From CALAED01 sp937891035 (GTDB taxonomy: Bacteria > Actinomycetota > Actinomycetes > Streptosporangiales > Streptosporangiaceae): a DNA stretch of 64,000 nucleotides. Positions 52,454-60,910 of this stretch are shown piece by piece. The position numbers and the translations under genes were made by a program. The notes under the pieces were generated by a model. It had not been told where the DNA came from, made no database searches, and saw only the letters and a program-made list of their open reading frames with translations. The first letter of the stretch is position 1. Every line of letters begins with the position of its first letter. The DNA lies in assembly GCA_035642125.1 (NCBI GenBank), contig DASQSZ010000435.1, positions 1 through 64,000 of the forward strand. Direction: 5' to 3'.

Positions 52454-52684
52454 TCAGCGGTCTTCCGGTGTCTCTTCGTCGAGGAGGTCGTCGAACTCGC
52501 CGTCCTTGACGCCAAGCACGAAGGCGTCCCACTCGGCCTCGGTGAAGTAGAGAGTGGGGCCGTCGGGGTTCTTCGCGTCCCGCATGACGATCACGCGCTC
52601 GGAGAGCTCTTTGTGCTTGATGGGGGCGTCCTTGGCGTCGATGAACTCGATGATGACGCCATCGTCGCTTTGCTGCTCGGTCAC
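52454..52684 (-). CDS. DUF397 domain protein
   Basis: A 76-residue small protein. The C-terminal YFTEAEWDAFVLGVKDGEFD is the DUF397 hallmark. GTG at 52684 is the better start; a TTG at 52744 would give an unusual basic extension. DUF397 proteins normally sit beside an XRE regulator or HATPase in actinobacteria; here it stands alone between fadA5 and kstR. Function is unknown. Confidence 0.8.
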   Translation of the reverse strand: MTEQQSDDGVIIEFIDAKDAPIKHKELSERVIVMRDAKNPDGPTLYFTEAEWDAFVLGVKDGEFDDLLDEETPEDR

Positions 52685-52775
52685 GTGGCCCAGGGTAACG
52701 CCGCGGCCGCCCCCGAGGAGCGATCCTCGGCGCGGCCGGGCCAACTCGTGACCTACGGCGGGGCGCGGCGGGCGC

Positions 52776-53426
52776 TCAGAAGCCGGCGAGCAGGCGGTCG
52801 GCGGCGACCTCGAGCCGGGCCTGGATTTCCTCGTTGGTGGTGTGGCCGCGCAGCATCTCGATCATCTCCATGACCCACATGCTGGACAGCGCCCTGAGCA
52901 GGAGGCGGCGCTCGCGGTCGGCCGCCCCTGCCGCACCGCCGCCATCGGGGCCGTGTCTATCGGGGCCGCCGCTATCGGGGTCGGCGGCGGGTCCGGCGGC
53001 GGCCCGCGACAGCAGCCCCACCATGCGGTCGCCGAAGTCGGTCGTGACGTCGGACAGCAGCAGCGAGCGGATCAGCGCGTCGGCCAACTCGGGCTCGCGC
53101 ATGAGGCCGCGGGTCGCGCGCATGAGCACCTCGACCGCTCGCCGTGGGGCCGCCGACGATCGCGGCGGGCGCCGCTCGAGGCTGCCCTCGAGCAGATCGA
53201 GCTCTTCGCCGACGACGGCGACGACGAGATCCATCTTGGAGGGAAAGTAGCGGTAGAGCGTGCCGAGCGCCACGCCGGCCCGCTCGGCCACGGTGCGCAT
53301 CTGCATCGCCTCGACGCCGCCGCGCGATGCGAGCGCCGCGGCGGCCTGAATGATCCGCTTACGGCGTTGGTGCTGGCCGCGGGAGCGCGCGCCCGGATGG
53401 CTCGCGGCTGTCGGCTCTGCGGTCAT
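52776..53426 (-). CDS. kstR: TetR family repressor, KstR orthologue
   Basis: A 216-residue TetR repressor. The DNA-binding half reads HQRRKRIIQAAAALASRGG, then EAMQMRTVAERAGVALGTLYRYFPSK, which closely matches mycobacterial KstR through the recognition helix. The ligand half is divergent with a Gly/Asp-rich loop (coded near 52925-53005). KstR represses cholesterol catabolism and is released by a sterol-CoA thioester. ATG at 53426 lies downstream of an AGGGCGGGGG stretch. KstR-type boxes flank it and occur before four other units in this window, supporting the assignment. Confidence 0.88.
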   Translation of the reverse strand: MTAEPTAASHPGARSRGQHQRRKRIIQAAAALASRGGVEAMQMRTVAERAGVALGTLYRYFPSKMDLVVAVVGEELDLLEGSLERRPPRSSAAPRRAVEVLMRATRGLMREPELADALIRSLLLSDVTTDFGDRMVGLLSRAAAGPAADPDSGGPDRHGPDGGGAAGAADRERRLLLRALSSMWVMEMIEMLRGHTTNEEIQARLEVAADRLLAGF

Positions 53427-53514
53427 GGCCCCCGCCCTCTCGCGGTGGGCGCGGCGCCGTTGGCCGCGCCTTGGTGCTGTCCCGAAGTTGTCCGCACCCA
53501 GCCTACCTTCTGGT

Positions 53515-53528
53515 GAGAACACGTTATC
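53515..53528. promoter_or_regulatory. KstR-like box at the kstR promoter
   Basis: GAGAACACGTTATC keeps the AACnnGTT core but has G and C at the outer positions in place of T and A. Autoregulation is likely. Confidence 0.5.
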
Positions 53529-53635
53529 TCGGCCCGTTCGCTCAGCAACCAATCGCCGGAAGCGGCCCGGCGAGATCCCAGTGTAAGTGCCCAATGCCGG
53601 CGGAAACGTACGCGATCGGCGGGGTGGACATAAAG

Positions 53636-53649
53636 TAGAATTCGTTCTA
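53636..53649. promoter_or_regulatory. KstR-like box upstream of the chsE1 operon
   Basis: TAGAATTCGTTCTA has one core change (AAT for AAC) from the consensus and is fully palindromic. It lies 41 bases upstream of the GTG start. Confidence 0.65.
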
Positions 53650-53689
53650 ATTTCCTGGCTAGAGCGCGCTCCGGAAAGGGGACGGCCGG

Positions 53690-54910
53690 GTGGATTTCGA
53701 GTTGGACGAGGAACAGCGCGAGCTGCGGGGCCTCGCCGCCCAAGTGCTGGACAGGGAGGCGACCCGCGAGCGACTGGCGCAGTCCACCGGGGCGTACGAC
53801 GCCGGCATCTGGAAGGCGCTTGCCCAGTCCGGGGTGCTCGGCGCCTGCCTGCCCGCCGCGGCCGGCGGGGCCGGCCGCGGCACGGTCGAGCTGGCCATCG
53901 TGCTCCGCGAGATCGGCGCGCACGTCGCGCCGGTGCCCGCGTACGCGTCCCTGGCGCTCGGCGCCATGACGATCGCCGCGCACGGCACACTCGCTCAGCA
54001 AAGCGAGCTGCTCACCCCGCTGGCCGAGGGCGATGCGGTCCTCACCGGCGCCGTCAGGGAACCGGGCATGACCGGCTCCGGCGTCCGCACGATCGCGCGC
54101 CAGGCGGCCGACGGCGGCTACGTGCTCGACGGCGTGAAGATCTTCGTGCCGTACGCGGCCGAGGCCACCCGCGTTCTCGTGCCCGCCCGGCTGGACGGCC
54201 GCACCGGCGACCAGGGCGTCGGCGTCTTCTTGGTGGAGCCGGCGGCGGTGCGGACGAGCCCCCATCCGGCGGCGACCGGTGAGCCGATGGCCCGCCTCGC
54301 GCTAGGCGGCGTACGGGTCGGCGCCGACGCGCTCCTCGGCGCGGGCGCGTGGACGACGCTGCGCCGCTACGCGAGCGCCGGGGCCGTCGCCATCGTGTCC
54401 GGCGTGGTGGAGCGCGCGCTCGCCCTCACCACCGAGCACGTCAAGACCCGCGAGCAGTTCGGCCGGGTCCTCGCCGAGTTCCAGGCCGTGACGATGCTGG
54501 TCGGCGACGTCTACATCGCCAAACGCGCCCTCGACGTGGCCATGTGGGCGGCGGTGTGGCGGCTGGACCGCTCGACGCGAAGCACGCCGCGCATGGACGG
54601 CGCACCCAACGCACCCAACGCGCCAGGCGCGCCAGGCGCGCCGAACGTGGACGACGACCTCGACGACCTCGACGACCTCGACGACCTCGACGAACTGGAC
54701 GACGTGGACGAGGCGCTGGCGGTCGCCGCGTACAACGCCTGCGGCCCGGCCGTCGAAGCGCTGTACGCCTGTCAGCATCTGCACGGCGGCATCGGGGTGG
54801 ACGTGACCTATCCGCTGCACCGCTACTTCGCGTGGGGCAAGCACTACGGCCATCTGCTCGGCGGCGCGGCGGCCCAGCTCGACGCGCTCGGCGACCTGCT
54901 GACCGATTGA
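53690..54910 (+). CDS. chsE1: Acyl-CoA dehydrogenase, ChsE1/FadE28-like, with an acidic insertion
   Basis: A 406-residue acyl-CoA dehydrogenase. N-terminal DFELDEEQRELRGLAAQVLD and C-terminal ALYACQHLHGGIGVDVTYPL fit the ChsE1 subunit of heteromeric sterol dehydrogenases. Between the fourth and fifth parts is an unusual low-complexity insertion (residues about 294-341): MDGAPNAPNAPGAPGAP, then DDDLDDLDDLDDLDELDDVD, encoded by GACGACCTC repeats (54652-54705). GTG at 53690 follows a GGGGAC-rich stretch. It pairs with the next gene to dehydrogenate a C3 side-chain acyl-CoA. Confidence 0.83.
   Translation: MDFELDEEQRELRGLAAQVLDREATRERLAQSTGAYDAGIWKALAQSGVLGACLPAAAGGAGRGTVELAIVLREIGAHVAPVPAYASLALGAMTIAAHGTLAQQSELLTPLAEGDAVLTGAVREPGMTGSGVRTIARQAADGGYVLDGVKIFVPYAAEATRVLVPARLDGRTGDQGVGVFLVEPAAVRTSPHPAATGEPMARLALGGVRVGADALLGAGAWTTLRRYASAGAVAIVSGVVERALALTTEHVKTREQFGRVLAEFQAVTMLVGDVYIAKRALDVAMWAAVWRLDRSTRSTPRMDGAPNAPNAPGAPGAPNVDDDLDDLDDLDDLDELDDVDEALAVAAYNACGPAVEALYACQHLHGGIGVDVTYPLHRYFAWGKHYGHLLGGAAAQLDALGDLLTD
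54652..54705 (+). repeat. Tandem GACGACCTC repeat inside chsE1
   Basis: Near-perfect tandem 9-base units coding Asp-Asp-Leu, preceded by tandem units of GCACCCAAC and GCGCCAGGC (54601-54648). The repeats keep the frame and give the acidic insertion. Confidence 0.85.
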
Positions 54911-54919
54911 GGGGGCCAG

Positions 54920-56092
54920 GTGTTCATCGACTTGACCGACGATCAAAAACGGCTCCGCGCCGAGCTGCGAGACTATTTCGCCGCCTGTTTGACCGACGGG
55001 CAACGCGCCGCGATCGCCGCCGCTCCGTTCGGCACCGCCTACCGGGAGCACTGCCGGCGGCTCGGCGCCGACGGCATGCTGGGCATCGCGCTGCCCACGG
55101 AGTACGGCGGCCGCGGTTATGGCCCGATGGAACAGCAGATCTTCGCCAACGAGATCGCCCGCGCCGAGGTGCCGTACCCGCTCATCACGTTGAACACGGT
55201 GGCCCCCACGCTGGTGCGATATGGCACGGATAAGCAAAAGCGGCGGTTCCTGCCCGCCATCCTCGCCGGCGAGTGTCACTTCGCGATCGGATACAGCGAG
55301 CCGGCGGCGGGTACCGACCTGGCGTCGCTGCGGACGACCGCGGTCCGCGATGGCGATCACTACATCGTCAACGGGCAGAAGATCTTCACCAGCGGTGCGC
55401 ACGACGCCGACCACATCTGGCTGGCCGCCCGCACAGATCCGGCCGCCGCCAAACACAAGGGCATCTCGATCCTCATCGTCGACTGCGCCGATCCGGGCTT
55501 TTCCTGGACGCCGATCGTCACCATGGACGGCCGGCACCACACCAACGCGACGTACTACCAAGACGTCCGCGTCCCGGCGGACATGCTGGTCGGCACCGAG
55601 CACAAGGGCTGGGATCTGATCGTCAACCAGCTCAACCACGAGCGCGTGACGCTCGGCCCGGCGGGCAACATCGGGCACACCTACGACCGGTTCGCCGCGT
55701 GGGCGTGTACGGCGCGCGGCCCCGGCGGCCGTCCGCTGATCGAGGAGCCCGCCGTGCGCCGCGCCGTGGCCCAGGTGTACGCCTACCTGCGCGTCAACGA
55801 GCTGCTCAACTGGCAGGTCGCGGCGGGTCAGCACCTCGGCTGGCTGGGCGCGCCGGACGCGTCGGCGACCAAAATCTATGGATCGGAACGGCTGCAAGAG
55901 GTCGGCCGGATCGTCGGCGACACCCTCGCCAGGTTCGGCGATCCGGGCGACCCTGCGACGGCTGACTTCATCGACCGGCTGGACCGGGGAGTCAAGGGCG
56001 GACTTGTGCTGACCTTCGGGGGCGGTGTGAATGAGGTCCAACGGGAGATCATCGCGATGATCGGCCTCGGCCTGCCGAGAGCGCCGCGATGA
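54920..56092 (+). CDS. chsE2: Acyl-CoA dehydrogenase, ChsE2/FadE29-like
   Basis: A 390-residue dehydrogenase with strong resemblance to mycobacterial FadE29: MFIDLTDDQKRLRAELRDYF, GYSEPAAGTDLASLRTTAVR, DGDHYIVNGQKIFTSGAHDA, HHTNATYYQDVRVPADMLVG and FGGGVNEVQREIIA. It forms an alpha2beta2 enzyme with ChsE1 that oxidises the three-carbon side-chain CoA ester. GTG at 54920 lies 9 bases after the chsE1 stop with GAGGGGG upstream. The stop overlaps the next ATG. Confidence 0.92.
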   Translation: MFIDLTDDQKRLRAELRDYFAACLTDGQRAAIAAAPFGTAYREHCRRLGADGMLGIALPTEYGGRGYGPMEQQIFANEIARAEVPYPLITLNTVAPTLVRYGTDKQKRRFLPAILAGECHFAIGYSEPAAGTDLASLRTTAVRDGDHYIVNGQKIFTSGAHDADHIWLAARTDPAAAKHKGISILIVDCADPGFSWTPIVTMDGRHHTNATYYQDVRVPADMLVGTEHKGWDLIVNQLNHERVTLGPAGNIGHTYDRFAAWACTARGPGGRPLIEEPAVRRAVAQVYAYLRVNELLNWQVAAGQHLGWLGAPDASATKIYGSERLQEVGRIVGDTLARFGDPGDPATADFIDRLDRGVKGGLVLTFGGGVNEVQREIIAMIGLGLPRAPR

Positions 56093-57453
56093 CGGCGGAC
56101 GCCAGGGCGGACGAGGCCGCCGCGGCCGCCGCCGCCGAGGTCGCCGCCGGGCACGACAAGCTGATGAGGCTCGCCGTCAGGCTCGCCAACGAGGGCGAAC
56201 GTCCGGCCCCGCCGTGTCCCGACCCGGTCAACGCGGCCATGATCCGCAACTGGACGCAGGCGATCGGCGACACCGACCCGGCCTGGGCGAGCTCGGCGCC
56301 GCCGGCGATGCTCCAAGTCTGGTCGATGCCCGGGCTCGGTCCCAGGTCCGGATCGGTGGTCGACGAGCCGCTCCGACTGCTCGACGCCGCGGGCTACACC
56401 GGCGTGGTCGCCACCAACTGCGAGCAGACGTACGACCGGTACTTGCGGCACGGCGAGCGGCCGCGCCGCACCCTGCGGTTCGGCGGTATCACCGGGCCGA
56501 AGCGGACCGCGCTCGGCGTTGGTTACTTCGTCACCTGGCACGAGGCGTGGTACGTGGGCGCCGAGCGGGTCGGCGAGATGCTGTTCCGCGTCCTCAAGTT
56601 CGCGCCGCGCCGGGACGCGGGCCGGCCCGGCGCGGCCGGGGTCGGCGCCGGTCCCGTGCGGCCCGCCATCGGCCCGGACACGCGGTTCTTTTGGGAGGGT
56701 GCGCGCGCCGGGGAGCTGCGCATCCAGCGCTGCGGCGAGTGCGGCGCGCTGCGCCATCCGCCCGGCCCGATGTGCCCGCGCTGCCATGCCGTCGCCCGCG
56801 ACCACATCACGGCGGGCGGGCGCGGCACGGTCTACAGCTACGTCGTGCATCACCACCCGCCGGTGCCGGGGCGACAGCCCCCGTTCGTGGTGGGGCTGAT
56901 CGAGCTCGACGAAGGCGTCCGGATGGTGGGCAACGTGATCGGCTGCCCGCCCGCTGAGGTCCACATCGGCATGCCGGTCCGAGTCATCTTCGAGCGGATC
57001 GACGACGATCTCGTCCTCCCGCAGTGGACCCCGCAGACGCCTCGGGAAACGCCCCGGGAAACGCCGCCGCAGACGCCTCGGGAACACACCACGACGGACG
57101 GGCTCCCGGCGCTGGCCATCGAGCTGACGCCGACCTTCGTCATCGCGACGGCGCTGGCCACGCGCGACTTCACGCCGCTGCACCACGACCCGGAGCTGGC
57201 CCGGGCGCAGGGATCGACGGACATCTTCCTCAACATCTTGACCACGATGGGCCTGGTGCAGCGCTACGTCACCGAGACGGTGCCGGGCGCCGTGCTCGCG
57301 GGCATCGCGGTGCGCCTCGGCGTCCCCGCCTACGCGGGCGACACCTTGACGCTGACCGGCCGCTTCGCCGACGCGGCGACCATCGAGGTCCGCGGCGCCG
57401 TGCGCCTGGGCGATCATGTCACCGCGACCGTACGACTCCGGCGGTCCCCGTGA
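56089..57453 (+). CDS. ChsH2-ChsH1 fusion: MaoC-like/DUF35/MaoC enoyl-CoA hydratase
   Basis: A 454-residue protein equal to mycobacterial ChsH2 and ChsH1 joined. Residues 1-190 are an inactive-looking hotdog domain (MIRNWTQAIGDTDPAWASSA); residues about 200-300 are DUF35 with the zinc-ribbon CGECGALRHPPGPMCPRCH and the OB fold; after a Thr/Pro/Arg/Glu repeat linker (coded 57028-57090, TPRETPRETPPQTPRE), residues about 340-454 are the active MaoC hotdog (ATRDFTPLHHDPELARAQGS). It hydrates the enoyl side chain; the DUF35 part recruits the Ltp2 aldolase encoded next. ATGA overlap with chsE2. Confidence 0.88.
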   Translation: MTADARADEAAAAAAAEVAAGHDKLMRLAVRLANEGERPAPPCPDPVNAAMIRNWTQAIGDTDPAWASSAPPAMLQVWSMPGLGPRSGSVVDEPLRLLDAAGYTGVVATNCEQTYDRYLRHGERPRRTLRFGGITGPKRTALGVGYFVTWHEAWYVGAERVGEMLFRVLKFAPRRDAGRPGAAGVGAGPVRPAIGPDTRFFWEGARAGELRIQRCGECGALRHPPGPMCPRCHAVARDHITAGGRGTVYSYVVHHHPPVPGRQPPFVVGLIELDEGVRMVGNVIGCPPAEVHIGMPVRVIFERIDDDLVLPQWTPQTPRETPRETPPQTPREHTTTDGLPALAIELTPTFVIATALATRDFTPLHHDPELARAQGSTDIFLNILTTMGLVQRYVTETVPGAVLAGIAVRLGVPAYAGDTLTLTGRFADAATIEVRGAVRLGDHVTATVRLRRSP

Positions 57454-58652
57454 GCGCGCCGGCGGCGCGCGGGGGAGGGGGAGCGGCCGAGTGGCCGGCC
57501 GGGCGGACGGCGATCGCGGGGATCGGCGCGACCGACTTCTCCAAGGAGTCGGGGCGTTCGGAGCTCCAGCTGGCCGCGGAGGCCTGTCTCGCCGCGGTGC
57601 GGGACGCCGGGCTCGCCCCGTCCGACATCGACGGGCTCGTCACGTTCACGCAGGACGCCAGCTCGGAGATCGCGGTGGCCCGCGAGCTGGGCATCCCCGG
57701 ACTGCGGTTCTTCTCCCGCGTCGAGTACGGCGGCGGCGCGGCCTGCGGCACGGTGGCGCACGCGGCGATGGCCGTCGCCACCGGCCAGGCCTCGGCCGTG
57801 CTGTGCTACCGGGCGTTCAACGAGCGTTCCGGACGCCGGTTCGGGCGGGCGGCGGCGCTCGGCACCCCCGACTCGACCGGTCTGGAGTTCTCCTGGCACC
57901 TGCCGTACGGTCTGGCCACCCCGGCCGCCTGGGTGGCCATGCACGCCCGCCGCTACCTGCACACCTACGGGGCGACCACGGCGGACTTCGGGCGGGTCGC
58001 GGTGGCGATGCGCCGGCACGCGGCCACCAATCCCCAGGCGTGGTTCTACCGGCGCCCGATCACGCTCGACGAGCACCAGGCGTCACGCTGGATCGTGGAG
58101 CCGCTGCGCCTGTACGACTGCTGCCAGGAATCCGACGGCGGGGTGGCCGTCCTGGTCACCGGGACCGACCGGGCCCGCGACCTCGCGCGCCGCCCTGTGG
58201 TCATCGCCGCGGCCGCGCAGGGGTCGGGGCCGGACCAGATGATGATGTTCGGCTACTACAGCGACGACCTGACCGGGCTGCCGGCCATGGGCATCGTGGG
58301 CGGGCAGCTGTGGCGGCAGTCCGGGCTTTCCCCGGCGGATGTGCGGGCGGCGATCCTGTACGACCACTTCACGCCGTTCGTCCTCATGCAGCTCGAGGAA
58401 CTCGGCTTTTGCGAGCGGGGCGAGGCCAAGGACTTCGTCAAGGACGGCGGCATCGACATCGACGGGCGGCTGCCGGTCAACCCTCATGGCGGACAGCTGG
58501 GCGAGGCGTACATCCACGGCATGAACGGCATCGCCGAGGCGGTGCGCCAGGTGCGCGGGACCGCCGTCAACCAGCTGGACGGCGTGGAGAACGTCCTCGT
58601 CACCGCGGGCACCGGAGTGCCGACCAGCGGCCTCATCCTCAGCACGGGGTGA
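57450..58652 (+). CDS. ltp2: Lipid-transfer/thiolase-like aldolase Ltp2
   Basis: A 400-residue thiolase-fold protein. Motifs: TAIAGIGATDFSKESGRSEL, GLVTFTQDASSEIAVARELG, VEYGGGAACGTVAHAAMAVA and NPHGGQLGEAYIHGMNGIAE. It lacks the classic thiolase cysteine loop. Ltp2 with the DUF35 domain of ChsH2 is the retro-aldolase that releases propionyl-CoA and leaves the C17 ketone. GTG overlaps the chsH stop (GTGA), giving tight coupling. Gene order chsE1-chsE2-chsH-ltp2 matches the igr operon. Confidence 0.9.
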   Translation: MSAPAARGGGGAAEWPAGRTAIAGIGATDFSKESGRSELQLAAEACLAAVRDAGLAPSDIDGLVTFTQDASSEIAVARELGIPGLRFFSRVEYGGGAACGTVAHAAMAVATGQASAVLCYRAFNERSGRRFGRAAALGTPDSTGLEFSWHLPYGLATPAAWVAMHARRYLHTYGATTADFGRVAVAMRRHAATNPQAWFYRRPITLDEHQASRWIVEPLRLYDCCQESDGGVAVLVTGTDRARDLARRPVVIAAAAQGSGPDQMMMFGYYSDDLTGLPAMGIVGGQLWRQSGLSPADVRAAILYDHFTPFVLMQLEELGFCERGEAKDFVKDGGIDIDGRLPVNPHGGQLGEAYIHGMNGIAEAVRQVRGTAVNQLDGVENVLVTAGTGVPTSGLILSTG

Positions 58653-58783
58653 CGGCGGCTCAGCGGCGTGCCGTCGCCGAGGGTCGCCGATGGGTCGTCG
58701 AGGCCCCGCTCGAGCAGAGCGCGATCGGCGGACCGTCGCATGAACCGTCGTGTGGTGTGGTGGTACGGCCATGGGCCGCCGGG

Positions 58784-59995
58784 TCAGCGACCGGAGGTCA
58801 ACGAGGAGACCGTGTCGTCCAGGAGCCTCGGGATGAGCGGCAGCAGGCCGCCGGACGGGCTCCCCGACGGTTCCCCGGAGGGCGATCCCGAGTCGGGCGG
58901 AGTGGAATCCGAAGGATCGGCCGGGCTCGACGGATCTGAGGGAGACGATGGCGATGGCGCCGTGGGCGAGCCTCCCGTCGGCCCCGAGTCCGGGACCTGG
59001 CCGGGCGAGCCGCTGCCGGCGGCGTCCGCGTCGGGCGCGGACGGGTCGGCGGCCGTGGCCGTCGGCGACGGGGCATCGTCCGGCACCCGCTCGATCGTAC
59101 GCGGTGCCGCCGACTCGGTGGGGGTGACCACGTTGACCGGGGTTTCGCCGGAGTCGGGTGGCGCCGCCGACTCTGCGGACCGGCCGTGCTCGGCCGTGCT
59201 CGGCGCCAACGCGCCGTGGCCGTCGCCGCCGGTGGGTGAGGCGTCGAAGTTCAGCGTCGTCCCGGCCGCGATCACGCCGATGACCGCCGCCGCACAGGCC
59301 GCGGCCGCGCCGATCACGGGAGCGGCGGCCCGCGCATGGCGGCCTGCTGGCCGGCCCTTGGGCGCGTCGCCGCCGCCCGCCGCCTTGGCGGCGGGAGAGA
59401 TCACGACGAGCGGGGTGTGCTGGTGGCGCGTCATGGTGCCGATCACCGCGGCGCGCAGGCCCGGCGGCGGCGCGGGGGCCCGCCGCGCCAGCAGGGTGCC
59501 GAGCGCGCCTCGCTCGAAGGCGGCGATGACGTCTTCGTGTGTGGCCGTGGCCGGATCGGCCAGCAAGACCTTGAGCACGGCCTGCTCCAGCCGGGCCCGC
59601 GCCGCCGTCACTAGCTGGATCGCGCGGCCTGGGGGCATACCCAGTACGCGGGCGACGCCGGCGGGCGGCAGGTCGGCGGCGAGGACGAGGATTTCGCGCT
59701 GATCGGCGCGCAGCCGGGCGGCGGCGCGCAGGAGCGGATCGCGGCCGGAGATCACCGTCACCGGCCCGCGGCGCAGGCACTCCGCCCGCGCCTGGCGGTA
59801 AAGCCACAGCCGGCCAGGCGGGGTCGCCTCGCGCCGACGCGAATCGCGGCCCGCCGGGGGCGGATGAGCCGCCGCGGTGAACACGTCTCGAACAGCAGCC
59901 GCCGCCTGGTCACCCACCAGAGTCCAGCAGTACGCATGGAGCCGTACCGCCTGTGTGTCGTACAACGCCACATACGCTTCCGCGTCAGCGCGCAC
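58784..59995 (-). CDS. ECF-like sigma factor with membrane anchor and Ser/Pro-rich tail
   Basis: A 403-residue protein. Residues about 1-60 resemble sigma region 2 (YVALYDTQAVRLHAYCW); region 4 is about 90-145 (LRADQREILVLAADLPPAGV, ARVLGMPPGRAIQLV). After a linker a single hydrophobic segment AAAACAAAVIGVIAAGTTL (near residues 230-250) is followed by about 150 residues rich in Ser, Pro, Gly and Asp that may be outside the membrane. GTG at 59995 follows GAGGAGG by 5 bases. It may be a fused sigma/transmembrane sensor whose targets are unknown. Confidence 0.75.
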   Translation of the reverse strand: MRADAEAYVALYDTQAVRLHAYCWTLVGDQAAAAVRDVFTAAAHPPPAGRDSRRREATPPGRLWLYRQARAECLRRGPVTVISGRDPLLRAAARLRADQREILVLAADLPPAGVARVLGMPPGRAIQLVTAARARLEQAVLKVLLADPATATHEDVIAAFERGALGTLLARRAPAPPPGLRAAVIGTMTRHQHTPLVVISPAAKAAGGGDAPKGRPAGRHARAAAPVIGAAAACAAAVIGVIAAGTTLNFDASPTGGDGHGALAPSTAEHGRSAESAAPPDSGETPVNVVTPTESAAPRTIERVPDDAPSPTATAADPSAPDADAAGSGSPGQVPDSGPTGGSPTAPSPSSPSDPSSPADPSDSTPPDSGSPSGEPSGSPSGGLLPLIPRLLDDTVSSLTSGR

Positions 59996-60000
59996 CTAGA

Positions 60001-60733
60001 CCTCCTCGCCCTGATGGTGACCGCAAGCATGGTAAACGTCTGACCATTGTGGGGGAAACAGAGGCTGTTGTCGCGCTTGTTACGAAACAAGATTCATGTG
60101 GTGGACAAAGTTCCCAGGTCACGGGGAGATAACGCGGCGCGCGGCCGGGCCGCTTTGCGCTCCGGTCGTCGTGCCGCCCCGGCCAGGCCGTCCGCCGTAC
60201 GTCCGTACCGCGAGCCCGGTTCACCGCCCCTATCACAGCTCCGCATCCACCGGCCGCATCACCGGGCGGTATCAAGGCGCCGAAGCGCGGGCCCGCATCA
60301 CGGGTTCGGGTCGCCCGCCGCCGGCCTTCCTCTTGACCTCTCGGCCGGCCGATGGCGCCGCTGACCGACGCATCAGCTCAATCCAGGTCGAAACAGGCCG
60401 AATCCGGCCGTGCCAGGGACGACGTCGCGTTCCGGCGCCGAGTCGACGGCCCGCCCTCACCGGGCGAGGGCGGGCGCCCCATGCGACAAGTTGTTGTATT
60501 GCGCCGATCGAATGTCCTTGTAGCACGGGTGTTTAGAAGATCTTAATCGGTTCACTGAAGCGAATCACTGAATCGAATCACTGGAGCGCGTCAGTGAAAC
60601 GGTTCCAGAACTGACGTGAATTTCATGCCGCCAACGCCCGCTGTCCGTTCAAAGGTAAGCAATCCGAATTGGGGATTATTGATGCGGTTCAGTAGGGAAG
60701 TTCGCTCCTTGCCGCTGAAACACGGAGGTGCAG
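60001..60733. other. Gene-free region of about 730 bases with promoter elements
   Basis: No gene is supported. It has a CTTGTT/AACAAG inverted repeat (60076-60091) near the sigma-gene promoter, and the four 13-bp repeats (60552-60603) described separately. Several weak open frames look like random high-GC shadows. Confidence 0.6.
60552..60603. repeat. Four tandem imperfect 13-bp repeats
   Basis: Units TCACTGAAGCGAA, TCACTGAATCGAA, TCACTGGAGCGCG and TCAGTGAAACGGT follow each other at exact 13-base spacing, with the last one inverted at its core. It is much AT-richer than the surroundings and may be an operator array for a regulator or for the egt unit downstream. Confidence 0.7.
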
Positions 60734-60910
60734 ATGATCGAGCCACAAGCGATGGGACAGGGGCCGCCGACCCAACGGAATTGTAAGATCACGGGCCGTG
60801 CCGCCCGCGATCACGTCGTGCCCGGCCCGGTGATTCGGGGGTTTCGCCCGCCGTCGGCGAACGCGAACCGCGCGAATGGCGGAGACGCGAATCACGGAGC
60901 CAAACTGTGA
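60734..60910 (+). CDS. Possible small leader ORF coupled to egtA (58 residues)
   Basis: ATG at 60734 has GGAGG 5 bases upstream and the frame reads 58 residues (MIEPQAMGQGPPTQRN start, HGAKL end). The stop overlaps the egtA start as GTGA. No family is recognised and the N-terminal codons are not GC-biased. It may be a leader that couples egtA translation, or chance. Confidence 0.35.
   Translation: MIEPQAMGQGPPTQRNCKITGRAARDHVVPGPVIRGFRPPSANANRANGGDANHGAKL

Noticed and set aside
60047..60364. Open frames in the gap between the sigma factor and egtA
   Set aside because: No ribosome sites, no recognisable domains and Arg-rich composition typical of chance frames.
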